A stretch of DNA of 64,000 nt from Hybos culiciformis (taxonomy: Eukaryota > Arthropoda > Insecta > Diptera > Hybotidae). The notes beneath the pieces were generated by a model. That model searched no databases, had not been told where the DNA came from, and worked only from the letters and a program-made list of their open reading frames with translations. Positions 14,469 to 26,987 of the stretch are shown in pieces. The stretch spans positions 78,007,303 through 78,071,302 of the forward strand of contig OZ023274.1 of assembly GCA_964007475.1 (NCBI GenBank). Direction: 5' to 3'. Made by a program: the position numbers and the translations under genes. Position 1 is the stretch's first letter, and each line of letters begins with the position of its first letter.

Positions 14469-17400
14469 GTTTAACCTAAGTATAATCTAAAAATACATTT
14501 AAATATTATTTAAAATTTTCTGAATGATATTTTACTTCTTAGAAGTTTTATTTTTTATAAATAATGGAAAATAATTTTTTTATTTTAAATCGGTACACTC
14601 TAACATTTATATGACCTGCAGATATGGATAATGTTCTTTATGACATGAATTAATATTCTAACCTTGTCGGAATAATTCCACAGATTTTTTGAAGTTCTTT
14701 TTAGTTTGAACAAAAAAAAAATTAAGTTATTTTTATCTACTTATTTATTCAACTTTTTTAATACATATAATAATGTGGATTGAATGAAGTCCATGTAATA
14801 TTCCTAATTATAAAATTATTTAGTTTATATATACTATACATATAAAATTATAATAGAAAATATTATTACAAAAAGTTTATACATAAACTTTAGAGATAAT
14901 AACATAATAAATCGCATTAAAACCATTGTACACCATATACCTAAATATACAGATTTAATTATATTTATTTTTTAATTAACATTATATATTAAATTTCTTA
15001 ATATTTATGTACATTACAGAAATATTAATAAAATAACATTTTATCATGAAATTTATTCGCAAAATTTTCAAAAACTTAAAAAAAAATCCGGCTCACTCAC
15101 CCTAGCGCAAGCTCTTTGTCGCTAAAATATCAAAAAATCACTTCAATCAAGATTGTATTACGGTTCAAAAACAAATTTCCATATATCCTAAACAAAATAT
15201 TTTACTAGTTTTTAGTTTAAAAACCTAGAGGCCTACTTTGCTTCCTTATGTTGACCTAATAAGTCTAAGTTGTTTTTCACTTTAACCTATTTATTTAGGT
15301 AGAAAAACATCAATAGGAAGACAAAACAAAGTATTGGTAATAAATAAAATAAAAAAGGTTCAATTAAAACTAACACAATTTTTTTTCAGTGGCGCAATAC
15401 TCTTAAAATTTCTAGGCAACATAGCAATTTGCTCTGAACAGAAAATTGAACAGTCGTGAGAATTTTAATGATTTTCTTAGACAAAGACTTAAAAATTTTT
15501 TGATTATTTCATTTCGGGATAACAAAATATTGCAAATTTCCCAAATTATATTAAATTCGAAATAATTTTTAATTTTTTTTAAAATGTTGTATAATATATA
15601 AATATATATATATATAATTAATAATATATATTTATATAAAAAGTATAGTTATACATACTTTTATTTTGCGATGATTTTATCAATTAATTTATAAAATGAA
15701 AAATGATAGGAAAATTACGACAGTTCTGGTCATTTTACGGATTAATTATAACTAAAAAAAAAAAAAAAACCTTAAACAAATTTTCATTAATTGAAGAAAT
15801 TCAAAATTAAGTATGCTCATAAATAAAAGGGATAATAAAAATCAATCAATTAATTTCCTTTTAAAATACCAAAAAAAATAAATAAAATTATGACCATGAG
15901 CTTCATTAAAATATTATACGGGTAATTTTTTTTTTTTTTTATCAAAATTATAAATCATTTTTCCTTCATCAATAATTCACTGTCATTTTATCCAGCTTTC
16001 AAAGCAAACAATTTTTTTGAAGATATAAAAAAAAATCTCATTGCCAATATAAAGTCTATTAAAAGCTCTCCCCTCACCAAACCCTCCTTCTTAACACTTC
16101 ATCATATTTTCTTTTTCTTAAATATACAAAATCATCATTAATATATAAACGAATTATCTCACTGACCCTTAAACATTTTATTAAGTTCTGACCTGAATAT
16201 TTTCCCTGTTTTGAAATCCCAATTACAATACATCCTATTCGAATTTTTTTTTCTTATATATTTTATTATTAAATTCTATCAAAAATATCTAAACGTACAA
16301 CAAAAAAAAAAGAAAATATTTTCTATTGTTTTTCATTTTTCCTGCTCTAAGATAATGTTTCGTTGTAAACGCCGCGCCGCCTATGTCATATGAAAATATT
16401 GTAATGGTGTAATAATATCGTACTTTTATTTAAAAATTAATATTACAGAGGTAATTAAAATAGGAATTAAATTGAACAGAATTCCATATAATTAAATTAA
16501 GCCGATTTTAATTTTTTATTTGTTAAAAAAAATAAATAAATTTTGTTTTAATTGAAATGAAAGCCATATAATTTTTTTTTTAAATGTTGCGATGGTCAGT
16601 TTGAAAATTATATTTTAGATATTTTTTCATTATTTTTAATAAGTTTTTTTTTCTGAATTCTTGAAACCAGATAGAAAATAATTTTCATTGCCATGGCATT
16701 ATGTATTTTGTAGATTATTTTATTTTCCTCTAAAACTCAAATAGTCATATCCATAAATTCTAATTAAATTCATGTTTCGAAAAAAGAAATTAAGTTTGTT
16801 TTCAGCTTTAAAGACCCTATGCTGTATATTTTCCTTATTATTCGTTCAATAAAATGCCTAGAAATATGATATTTATAAACTTCGACAGAAATATGAAAAA
16901 TTATTTATTGATAATAATCAGAAATAACGAAAAGGGCATAAAACAAAATATTGTGCGAATACATAAGACTTGATAATATTATGTTTCCCCCTTTTTTTAT
17001 TTATTCGAATCAAAAATAAAATAAATATAATAAAAAAATAACATAAAAGTTATTTTCAAATTGTATTATTAAAAATAATTTTCCAAGAGGGATAAAATAA
17101 TTCGGAATTTTCTTCTTTTTTTTTAGAACTCATAAAATATATCAATTTTAGATATACTTATATACATTAAGAATTCAGACGTAAATTAAGCACTTTCATA
17201 ATAAATTAGGTATGAATGGATAAGAAAACTAGCCATAAAATTCATAAATTCCTTAAGTGATAAGTGAACAACAAAGTTTTATGGAGAAATAAAAACATAA
17301 TTTATTTATTTTTTAGACATAAATATATTTATATGTACTTAATAATATACATTATACGTGTTAATAAATATTCATAAAAATTATTAAATTTTTTGTATTT

Positions 17401-18001
17401 CGAAGCATAAAATATTTCAAGGCATAATATTAATTCATTTTTAGCTAATTTTTAAAGAAAATGTGTAGGTACATAATGTGTACATATGCTTCAAATATTA
17501 TGTATGTTCTAACAAAAAAGCCTAAAAAAATGTTTTGAATAAAACAAAAAAAAAAAAAACAATTAAAAAAATTAACTTCTGACTTTATATGACTTTATAT
17601 CTTAATTCTAAATTTTTTTGATACTTAAATAACAAAATATTTATTTCAAAAAGTTTGTTGTACCATACATTTGAAAATTGAAATGATTAAAGAATTTAGA
17701 AAGTCCTCAGACCGTTAACAATCTAATTATAATTTGAACATAAGTAACAAGGAATTAATTTTTAAAAGATTGTCTATACATTCTATATTCAACATTTTCA
17801 TAAAACGATAATAATTCAATGCAATACATAAATTTATAATCAGTTAGAACCAAGAATTGTATGCTATTCATGTATATAATACATAAAATATACATAAATC
17901 TATAATTACTTGATTATTCCATTTATTGGAATAGTCTCATATATCAAAAGGTGTAAAATTAAGCTATAAAATTATTTTATGTACATGTGTATTTAAAATA
18001 G
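14469..18001. other. A/T-rich non-coding DNA
   Basis: No gene is supported. The block contains (TA)-rich runs near 15596-15640 and a GC-rich blip near 16369-16382 with no reading frame of note. A 66-nt exon-like segment at 15390-15455 is discussed as a finding but is not strong enough to annotate as coding. Confidence 0.65.
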
Positions 18002-18245
18002 AAAAAAAAAACACACGAAGCAGTCATAGGAACTGCCGAAAGAAGTTTATACTTAAAGCTTTAAACTATGAAATAACAATGACTACAAATAATGGACTGC
18101 TTTTGGACTGCTGGACTGATTTTTATTTTAATTTACATTTTGTACTGAGCAGCCCATCATTTATAGCCACTGTTATTTCATAGTTTAAAGCTTTAAGTAT
18201 AAACTTCTTTCGGCAGTTCCTATGACTGCTTCGTGTGTTTTTTTT
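18002..18245. repeat. Foldback element: 99-bp arms, 46-nt loop
   Basis: Positions 18002-18100 and 18147-18245 are inverted copies. The outer 76 bp, from the A-run through AATAACA, are identical. The inner 23 bp differ at five positions, all transitions (left 18078, 18081, 18085, 18090, 18095). In a plus-strand RNA these would be A-C mismatches. In a minus-strand RNA all five become G-U pairs, so the 99-bp stem would stay fully paired. There is no coding capacity. It sits directly against the repeat array that follows. It could be a foldback transposon, a recent inverted duplication, or a hairpin-RNA precursor; sequence alone does not decide. Confidence 0.85.
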
Positions 18246-18246
18246 T

Positions 18247-19206
18247 ATATTTTGAGCCAGGACGACTCTAAAAGTAGCTAACTACCCAAAACTTTTGGGC
18301 AGGTAATCTTTATTTCACCGGCGCTACCTATTTAAAAAACATTTTTTTTTGCATATTTTAAGCAGGGAAGACCCTAACCATAGCTCCCTCTCCAAAATTT
18401 TTGGTCAGGTAATTCCACCCTCACTTCCGCCCTCACTTCCGCCCTCACTTCTGCCCTAACTACCAACCTGATTCCGCCCTACCAACCTGATTTCCGCCCT
18501 CACTACCACCCTCGCTTCCGCCCTCACTTCCGCACTCACTTCCGCCCTCACTTCCGCCCTCACTTCTGCCCTCATTTCTGCCCTCACTTACGCCCTCACT
18601 TCCGCCCTCACTTCCGCCCTCACTTCCGCCCGCACTTCCGCCCTCACTTCCGCCCTCACTTCCGCCCTCACTTCTGCCCTCACTTCCGCCCTCACTTCCG
18701 CCCTCACTTCCGCCCTCACTTCCGCCCTCACTTCCGCCCTCACTTCCACCCTCACTTCCTCCCTCACTTCCGCCCTCACTTCCGCCCTAACTTCCACCCT
18801 CACTTCCGCCCTAACTTCCGCCCTAACTTCCGCCCTAACTTCTGTACTCCGTTCCGCCCTCCCTTCCGCCCTCCCTTCCGACCTCTCTTCAGCCCTTACT
18901 GCCGCCCTCTCTTCAGCCCTTACTGCCGCCCTCACTTCCTTCCTTTTTTTTGGGCAGGTAATCTTTATTTCTCACCCGAGCTACCTATTTAAAAAAAAAA
19001 AATTATTTTGGTATATTTTGAGGCGGGAAGACTCTAACTGTAGCTCCGTATCCAAAATTTTTGGTCAGGTAATCTAATTATTTGATCGGAGGAAAAAATT
19101 TTTTTTAACATATTTTGAGCCGGCACGACCTAACCGTAGGTCACTGCCCAAAAAATTTTCGGCAGGTAATCTTTATTTCACCGGACCTACCTATTTTGAA
19201 AAATAA
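18247..19206. repeat. Degenerate ~100-bp tandem repeat array
   Basis: Four copies share the order ATATTTTGAGC-like start, a (G)ACGAC/GAAGAC segment, CTAACCGTAG-like, CCAAAA, TTTTGGGCAGGTAATC, and mostly a CTTTATTTCACCGG/CTACCTATTT tail. They begin near 18247, 18353, 19010 and 19108. The second copy is split: it runs into the 12-bp minisatellite at about 18414 and a repeat tail resumes near 18946. Copies are diverged, so the array is old relative to the minisatellite. No reading frame is conserved. It could be a satellite or the interior of an unrecognised mobile element. Confidence 0.75.
18414..18940. repeat. 12-bp minisatellite, about 43 units
   Basis: The unit is CTTCCGCCCTCA with frequent one-base variants (TTC to TTCT, CTC to CTA, CTC to CCC). 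The + strand is almost pure pyrimidine plus occasional A/G and, with much of the GC of the region, contrasts sharply with the surrounding 80% A/T DNA. Because 12 is a multiple of 3, the minus strand stays open for 115 codons (18588-18935) as an E-V-R-A repeat. That frame is a by-product of the period, with no start context or flanking coding sequence, and is not called as a gene. Confidence 0.95.
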
Positions 19207-19222
19207 ATTTTAGTTGTTAGAT

Positions 19223-19440
19223 AATTTGTAAACGAAAGATTTTTAAAAAATAATTTGAATTTAAATTTTCCGTGCTAAATTATTTTGTTTTTATAAATGA
19301 CAAATGATTATTGAACTACCTAATTTGAAAAAAAATTTAAATTTTAAAAAATTTGTAAACGAAAGATTTTTAAAAATAATTTGAATTTAAATTTTTCGCG
19401 CCAAATTATTTTGTTTTTATAAATAACAAATGATTATTGA
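19223..19440. repeat. 127-bp tandem duplication
   Basis: The segment starting AATTTGTAAACGAAAGATTT at 19223 recurs at 19350, a period of 127 bp. The second copy is partial and ends near 19440 with AATGATTATTGAGTTG versus AATGATTATTGAACTA in the first. Differences are few (for example CCGTGCT versus CGCGCCA, and ATGACA versus ATAACA). It adjoins the ~100-bp array and may belong to the same repeat complex. Confidence 0.8.
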
Positions 19441-22400
19441 GTTGACCCATTTTTTTTGAGTATTCAAACGGTACAGCATGTCGTTTTTTTTTTTAACTCA
19501 AATTCGAATGAGTAAAAAAATTTTTACCCCCTACAGAATTACTCATTTATATCATACACCGCGTTAAAAGAAGTATAAACTTCAAAAAAAAAAACCATAT
19601 TTGATACCTTCTCGCATATAGATAAAATCAAGGAGTGAAAATTTTATTTTTCTATATTCATATTTCTTTTTCTCTTCGAACATAATAATACAATTAAAAG
19701 GGCGGGTAAATTAAACTGATTTACTTGTTATATTATTTTACGCACTGTATATTTTGTACAAAAAAAAAAAGGCAACCAAATTTTTTTTTTATACATACAT
19801 TGGTACCTACATATTTAAAATTATAATGTAATAAATTTATTAACATATTTTATGTTTTATTTTATTTTGTTTTTATTTTATATGTGTACTTAGTTATAAG
19901 AAAAAAACAAGTACATAAATTTATAATATAAAATTATGTTCACACGTAACATATTACATACTTATACTATTCTGTTCTTATGTGATTAATAAAGTCAATA
20001 TTTACTAATTTAATAAAAAATTTATTAGCATAATGTTCTTTGTTAGTTATAAATTTATTTTATGAAAAGTATACATATAATAATATACATATATGCATGT
20101 AATATAAAAAGAATGTGACATACTTTTTTTTTATTTCATTCTTTTTAAGGATAATATATATGAAAAAAAAAAAAACATATAAGTATATCGCAACTTTAAT
20201 CATGATATGAAATTAATGACATGACATTGGGTCAGGGACAAAAAGATGAGATGAGATTTATTATGTTGTGAAATAAAAAAAAAAACATAATATATAGGAT
20301 GTCTGTTAGAGTTTTGAATGACTTAGAAAAGAAATTTAATATCATTATTTTTATTTATTTTTTTTTTCTATAATAAAAATTCGTAAAATAAAAATATCGA
20401 TTTCTTGTCTTTCTTTCAGAAAAAAATAGAAAATAAAATAAAAAATAAATTTGTATATTTTGCCTTATTATCATTGATTTATTTTTATTTTATTTTTTTT
20501 TTGGGAAAAAGTAAAGCATATAAATTCTTAAATCCTGAATGAAAATACCTTTAAATTATATATACTTTTTACAGAGATAACAAAAAATATGCATATGCTC
20601 ATACCGACAACATATAGTGTAGAAATTATGGAAAAAATATCATTTCTATTTCAAGTTCAAAACAAAATGTATAGAAATTTAGAAAAATCATATTGCAAAT
20701 GGAATAAAAAATAACATTATGCGCAAAAATGTTTTATAGTTTCAATTTATAAATTATTAGTTTTTTTTTTAATGCGTAAGTATTCATGACGTTTCCTAAG
20801 TTTTCATAAATTTTCTTATGTTGTTTTTTTAATCAATCAACGTTATGTTATTCGGGTTCACCATATGAGACCTGTTATATAGAAATCTTTTTTTTTTTTT
20901 TTTCAAAATTTGGTTAATTTTCATGTGGTATAGGTATAGTTATATTGTTTTCTTTTCAAATACCGAGTTCATTCCATTATCATGAATACTGCAATTCTAA
21001 TTCGCAATTACGCTTCTACAAAATCATTTTTATTTTAACTATAACTTTGCCTATAAGATAAAAGGATTATAAATTTATCTATACATATAATAAAAATTTA
21101 AGGTTTTTTTTTATTTAGTTTTAAAAAGGAAAAAGAACATTTATATAATTCAGTTAATGACCTTAAATTTTCTTTTCTTACTAATTGAATTCCTTTTTAT
21201 TTGTTTGAATTCTGAGTTAGTTATATAATTAGCTTTAAATTAATATTAGAAAAAATAAAATATAAAATATAACAAATTAATAATAAGAAATATATGAATG
21301 TATGTGTTCTCATACCATTTAAAATGAATACATTTTCATATAAATAATAATATCAAAAATACCCATTAGGTATATAATGAAATTTAATTAATTTAATTTG
21401 ATTTAATATCCAATCATTAAAATCTTTAATTTTTTTTTCTTATGCATATAAAAAATCAATAACAAAAAATGTTTATAATATCATTACTTCATAAATTTTA
21501 TTAATAATATATAATATTTAGATAGAAATTTGATTTTTAATTTAGGGCAGTGTATAATTGTTAACTTGTGTATATTTTTCAAAGAATTGGATAATATATT
21601 TCATTCTTAGAAATTCAAAATTACTATCGTTGGACATTTATGATGATATCATGTCATTTTCAAAATTACGAATAACATAACACCAATATTACTGAGGTGT
21701 TAATAATAAAGGTTGACACATAGCCTATATGTATGTTCATATGAAATATTATTAACATACAGGATACTCTCTGAAATATTAATGACAGAAACATTATGCA
21801 AACTGTCGTACACTCGTACCACTACTGCCCTAACAATATCAATGATAAATTCTAGCAGAAATAAAAAAAATATCTTTTAAATTATTATTATAGGTATTAA
21901 TAAATATTTTTATCCTCATATTGTTCATTGCTTACTGGTTGATACGAATCCAACATAAATTACTTTAATTACAATGGTGACATAATTACTGATTATTAAT
22001 GATTATGTTCAAATTAAAAATATCATCTTTATGTTCAATTAAATCAATATATCTGTATCTATTTTTTATTTTTTTTATCTAAACGGATAATAGATGTTAT
22101 TTTCTTTTTTGATTCTCACCATAAAACATAATTTTAATATAACTATATACATAATTAAATAACTTCAATCTAAAGTTCTATAACTTCAATCTAAAAAAAA
22201 ATAAATGTATTAGAAGCTCAGTAAAAGGTATAACCTTTGAAATTTATATATTTTTAAAGTTTTCTGTTTCATATTTATTTCAAGGATGTGAGTTATTTTA
22301 TTATTATTTTGTTGTGACCTTCGAACTAAAGAATTACTAAAAAAATTTATTTTTAGACATGAATTACTTAATTTTAATCAAAATTTTAAGATTTATTTTT

Positions 22401-25400
22401 ATTTTTACTTTGATTCATTTACAAGAATTCAAAAGAAAAAGGAGGATAAGAAAATAATTTCATTTATAAGACTTCAATTTTTAAATTTCTTCTTCTTTTA
22501 TTTCGTTTTGTGGTAAACCTCAATAATATTTTCCATAGAGAGTTTTGGTAATTTTGAAAATAATATAATTTTGTAGAAATTATTTTTTATAATTTTCAAA
22601 ATAAAAAAATAAGGATGTGTCGAAGATTAGATTTTGTATGAAAATTTAGGGAAAAAAAATTTATGAAAACGATTCTAGAACTTCCTAGGCAACAGTAAGT
22701 TCATTTTGATGGTTTCTGAAAACTTTCAACTATTTAAAAACAACTTATATTTATAATGAAAATTGCGAAGTTGTTGAAACTTCAGTTTCGAATGTTATTT
22801 GTAAAGATGTTTTGATCATATAGTTGTGAATATAGTTAGATTGGAAAAAATAGTTTGAACATACTCCAAAAAAATGAGTTTCTTATTTGAAAAAGGCTTC
22901 GACAGTTAATAAAAAAATATCTGAATTCAACAAAATAACACAAACTGCAAAACTGCATAACTATATAAATTGTGAATTATATAAAAAAAAAAAAACTTTG
23001 TGAAAGTGCCGATATCCTAGATGTCCTATTTACATTTTTAATCTTTAATCTATTTAACCTATACCATGTTCAAAAATAAAATGCAACAAAGACTAAGACT
23101 ATGTAAAATATTTACGGATAAAAAAAAATATATACTCTACACAAATATTATACATAGGTATTCTATATAAAAAAAAAGTTATATAAAGACACATAAATTA
23201 CATAACTATGACAATAAACATTATTATGCTCAATACAGCCTAGCTTTACTACGCTATATTCTGTCATAATATGTAATTCAAAAATATTATCAAAGTTTCT
23301 AAATAAAATGTTTTATTTAAAACTTTTTAATCCTTTTATGCCATAATAACTAAGCATAGAAAAAAAAAAAGTTTTATTTTTCTCCCTTTTTCATTTTTTT
23401 ATTTTATTTTTTTTTTGTTTAAGGTATTTCGATTCTCTTAGGGAAAGTTTTTTTTTTCCTGTTCACATTTTATGTAAAATGTTCTTATACGTATATAGAA
23501 GTATATATGAATATGTTAAGAAACATAAATCTGTTATTAATATTCAAATATTTAACAAGAAGAAGAAGAAAAATAACAAACCATTGAAAATGTGGTAAAG
23601 TTAACTATCTGCACGAACAGAGATTTCATCGAATTTCCATTACAAAATACTAGGTATGCCTGTGTATTCTATATATATACCATATAGATATTTATTTTTG
23701 TATGTATAGTTATAGTGCTATCAACAACAAAAATAGAAAAAAAAACTTTTATATTTCCAAAAAGATATAAATGTATAGTAGGTATACGCTTTATGAAGAG
23801 AAATAAATTACGGATAACTTTTTTTTTTATTTTCTTCATTTTAACGATAATAGTTAAATTATATCGTAAAAAAGAAACTTAAAATGAGTTTTACAAAAAA
23901 TTTATTAAGATCATTATTTAACAACACATTATTAGGTAGTTGGAGTGTGCAATGCATGTCAAATTTGGCACATTATTTAGGATGCAAAAATAGAACTATA
24001 TAAATTTTATAATGAGGAATTAATAAAAATATTATTCCATATTTTTTTGCGAAAGGAAATTGAACCTAGTTTAGTCTAGAAATTATGGGCCCAACATAAT
24101 TTGAAATGAGGAAGTTATTTGTAAAATCTGATTAACTTCTACCCGCTTAAGCAACTTTCTTATAACATTTAATTAATGTTTTCAGATTGTTTGAAGTTTG
24201 AAGCGAAATAATGTATGCACCATGTATTTTAGCATTATCATGTAGAGATACAATTTCAATCATCCATCATTGAACTAGGTCCTTAGCTATAAAAAGCAAG
24301 TTAAGTACGTTACTAACTTCTAGAACAATATGAAATCATAATATGATTTCTAACCAGAAGCACATCAAACATTGTGTTCAACAAAGTGAAAGAAAAAAAA
24401 ATATGAAGAAAATCTTATATATTATAACCTTTTGGATAATTTTTATTCTATGTTGAGGTAATATGTATTTTAATGAAAATATAATATTAATGCACATTGT
24501 TTGCAAATTCTATGTACTGTAAAAGTTTTTAATACGTTCTTTAATGTTTTTCATTTAGTGAATTATTATATAATTGTGCTGAATAAGTTCCTTGTTAAAA
24601 TATTTTTATGTAGGTAGTAAGTCCTCAAATTAATAAAAAAACTTTTTCTTTTCACATCAGACGTTGAACTGAAATAATTTGCTGTTTTTTTTTTCTTTAA
24701 TTTAAATAATCTTAAGAAATAATTATCTATACCCAATTTTCTAGCTAATGCATATGAAGTTTTAATTTTTTCGTATATAATAATTCTTATTTCTATGATT
24801 AGAATATAAATTTCTAAATAAATTACACATCGATAATTTTAATGGAAAATTTAATCAAGCATTAACATAATGCTATATATATGAACTATATATTTTCTCA
24901 TAAGTTTAAAACTTTTTTCTTATGTACTATAGTTATAACTAGTCATATATGTATTTGTGTTAAAATAAATTGGTTTTAATTAATCATAATATTTATTCTT
25001 GTCGTCGGTCGTATATAATGTTTTTATATAAAGATAATTTAATGAAAGATTAGGAAATAAAATTCTACAGAATCTCATGCTATATTTAAATTCGAAAATT
25101 TTATAAGAAAATGTGTATATAATAGTTATAGAAATGCTGAATTTAATGTTTAATTTTGTAGAATAATCACTATGTGACCACATAATATAAGAATTATATT
25201 TTATAATAGTTACATATTATACAAAATGGATCACTCGTTATATTTTCTCAATTAAACGAGATTGTTGCCAAATCGCAAGTGCTTTTAAATACACATTTTT
25301 TTAAAAAAGAAAGAAAATCTAAAAATAATTTGTTAGAATATATTTTTCGGGTAAAACAATTTTATCATGATTATCATTTTTATTTTTTCATATCAAAAAA

Positions 25401-26190
25401 ACATTAAATAAAAAGAGGAAGCTGCAAAAATAAAACATAAATTCATCTTTGGAAATCTTAGATTTTTTTTTTTGATAATGAAAGAAAATGTAAATTTCAA
25501 AGTTCAAAAACAAAGCAAATAAATCATTGAAAATGAAAAGCTATTGTAAGTGTCTGTATATACCCTTTTTGGCACCGAAAAGAACAATTCTTTTGAGAAT
25601 TTTATTTATTTTATTTGAAAAAAAAAAAATAAATAAATAAATAAAATAAAACGTTTAATATGTATATTTTAAAGAGGATGTCCTTTTCAGACCATATAAT
25701 ATGAGACTGTTAAAATCGGATACTTTTAACAGATGATTTTAACAAAAAAATATTATTTTTATTATACAGGAAATAGGATTTTAAGTTAATGTGCAAAAAT
25801 ATTCTCCTTTGATAAATCGAATAGTTCAGTTTTATCAAAAACTTATATGTTTAATCCAATAATTCCATATGCTTGGTTCCGCTCATTCTCAATGACCAAA
25901 TGAGTGAACTAAACTTTAGAAAGACAAACTTCACACATAGCAATATCAAGTCATAACCTTTGAAATGATTATCTTCAATTATATAACTTTATTCTCTTAT
26001 CACGTTACTTTTTTCGAAAAAAAACCAGAACTTTTTTTTCAAGCAAATCTAAAGGTTTTAATAATAATTATGTTAATCTTTGAAAAAAGAAATTAATAGT
26101 TACTAAAAGAAAATTTCTTGTATACAAAATATATACTTACACACAACTTTGAAATTTTCTCAAACAACCGTAAAAAATTACCATAGATAC
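19441..26190. other. A/T-rich non-coding DNA
   Basis: No supportable gene, RNA or mobile element in about 6.7 kb. A short inverted repeat (AATGAGTAA at 19507 and its complement at 19539) and a 9-bp hairpin (CTGTTAAAA, 25707-25732) are the only local structures noted. The 67-codon open frame at 24980-25183 has no recognisable features. Confidence 0.7.
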
Positions 26191-26224
26191 AACTTACCTG
26201 CAAAGAGATTAAAAAAAAATTGTA
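26191..26224 (-). promoter_or_regulatory. Candidate recursive splice site (ratchet point)
   Basis: On the minus strand a T-rich tract (26224-26201) leads to TCTCTTTGCAG followed immediately by GTAAGTTG, with the junction between 26198 and 26197. This is a strong 3' splice site fused to a consensus 5' splice site, the arrangement used for zero-length exons in recursive splicing of long insect introns. No other site I found in the window joins CAG directly to GTAAGT. If real, the window lies in a long intron of a minus-strand gene. A chance match is possible: at this base composition roughly 0.1 CAGGTAAGT are expected over both strands, fewer with the T-tract. Confidence 0.45.
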
Positions 26225-26449
26225 AATAAAATTTTATTTTATATGTTCATAAATGCATATATGTACATCTACATTTATTATGTATATTTAGGAAATGTAT
26301 ATAAAAGATTATTTCTATAAATAATAATGTTTTATCTGAAATATTCTACTTATACAGCAGCTGTTAGGTTTTAAAACAACGAATATTATCAAATAGGATT
26401 ATGAATAAATTAGTCTTAAATATAAGCATCATAGTTAATAATAATTTAA

Positions 26450-26896
26450 TATGAGTTAATTGGAAGTCTTGTCATCTGTAAAGAAGGATCTTTTGGAAAT
26501 TTCACCACAAGCAAGGTGAATTCAAGTGTTTTATCACCTTCATCATTAACTTCACTCAACCACCGTCGTAATGTAGGTTCACTTTCCATTTTATATAAAT
26601 ACCTTGTTGGAATGGATACGTGTTCCCTGGAAGTAAAGGCCCTACTTCCTCAACTTCAAGTATTTTCACGCCAAACACGCACCTCTTCAACGTCACACCC
26701 ATATTTCGTAAAAATTCCCAGATGTGATAGAACGAGCTTCGGAGATTCGTTTTCCATTCGCACCTCGCGAATGTGGAATGCTCTCCCATTAAAGTTGTTC
26801 TCGAGAGTTGGTGGACGCTTGATTTACGACTTGCGCCGCTTTAAAAAAAGTGTAAATGATTACCTACTAACTGTCCCACTTTTTAATCCCGTCTAA
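26450..26896 (+). pseudogene. C-terminal fragment of retrotransposon ORF2 (reverse transcriptase)
   Basis: The frame is open from 26450 to the stop at 26894-26896; clear family resemblance begins near 26553. Counting from the GTG at 26516 (used only as a reference point, not a real start), the family landmarks are SLNHRRNVGSL at residues 13-23, YKYL at 27-30, C36, RQTRTS at 52-57, HPYFVKIPRC at 61-70, RTSRMWNALP at 82-91 and RRFKKSVNDYLL at 107-118. This order is typical of the region after the polymerase domain in Jockey/CR1-type elements. The catalytic YxDD motif lies in the missing upstream part, so it has no activity. The retained part has no internal stop or frameshift, suggesting a fairly recent insertion. 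Confidence 0.88.
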
Positions 26897-26986
26897 ACTT
26901 TTTGTCCTCATTACCAAATCCATACTTCTTATAGTATAAAAGGTATCCCACCTAGTGATTTGGTAACTTTAATAAAAAAAAAAAAA
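26450..26986 (+). mobile_element. 5'-truncated non-LTR retrotransposon (Jockey/CR1-like)
   Basis: This is the 3' end of a LINE-type element: the C-terminal part of the reverse-transcriptase ORF, a short 3' UTR of about 75 bp, an AATAAA signal and a 13-base A tail ending at 26986. Everything upstream (endonuclease and the reverse-transcriptase catalytic core) is absent, as expected from incomplete reverse transcription at insertion. A possible short target duplication is TCTTAAA at 26414-26420 and again at 26987-26993, which would put the 5' end near 26421. That duplication is weak because both sites are A/T-rich. Confidence 0.88.
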
Positions 26987-26987
26987 T

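Noticed and set aside
18588..18935. 115-codon minus-strand frame of E-V-R-A repeats
   Set aside because: It is the translation of a 12-bp minisatellite whose period is a multiple of three. No start context or unique sequence surrounds it.
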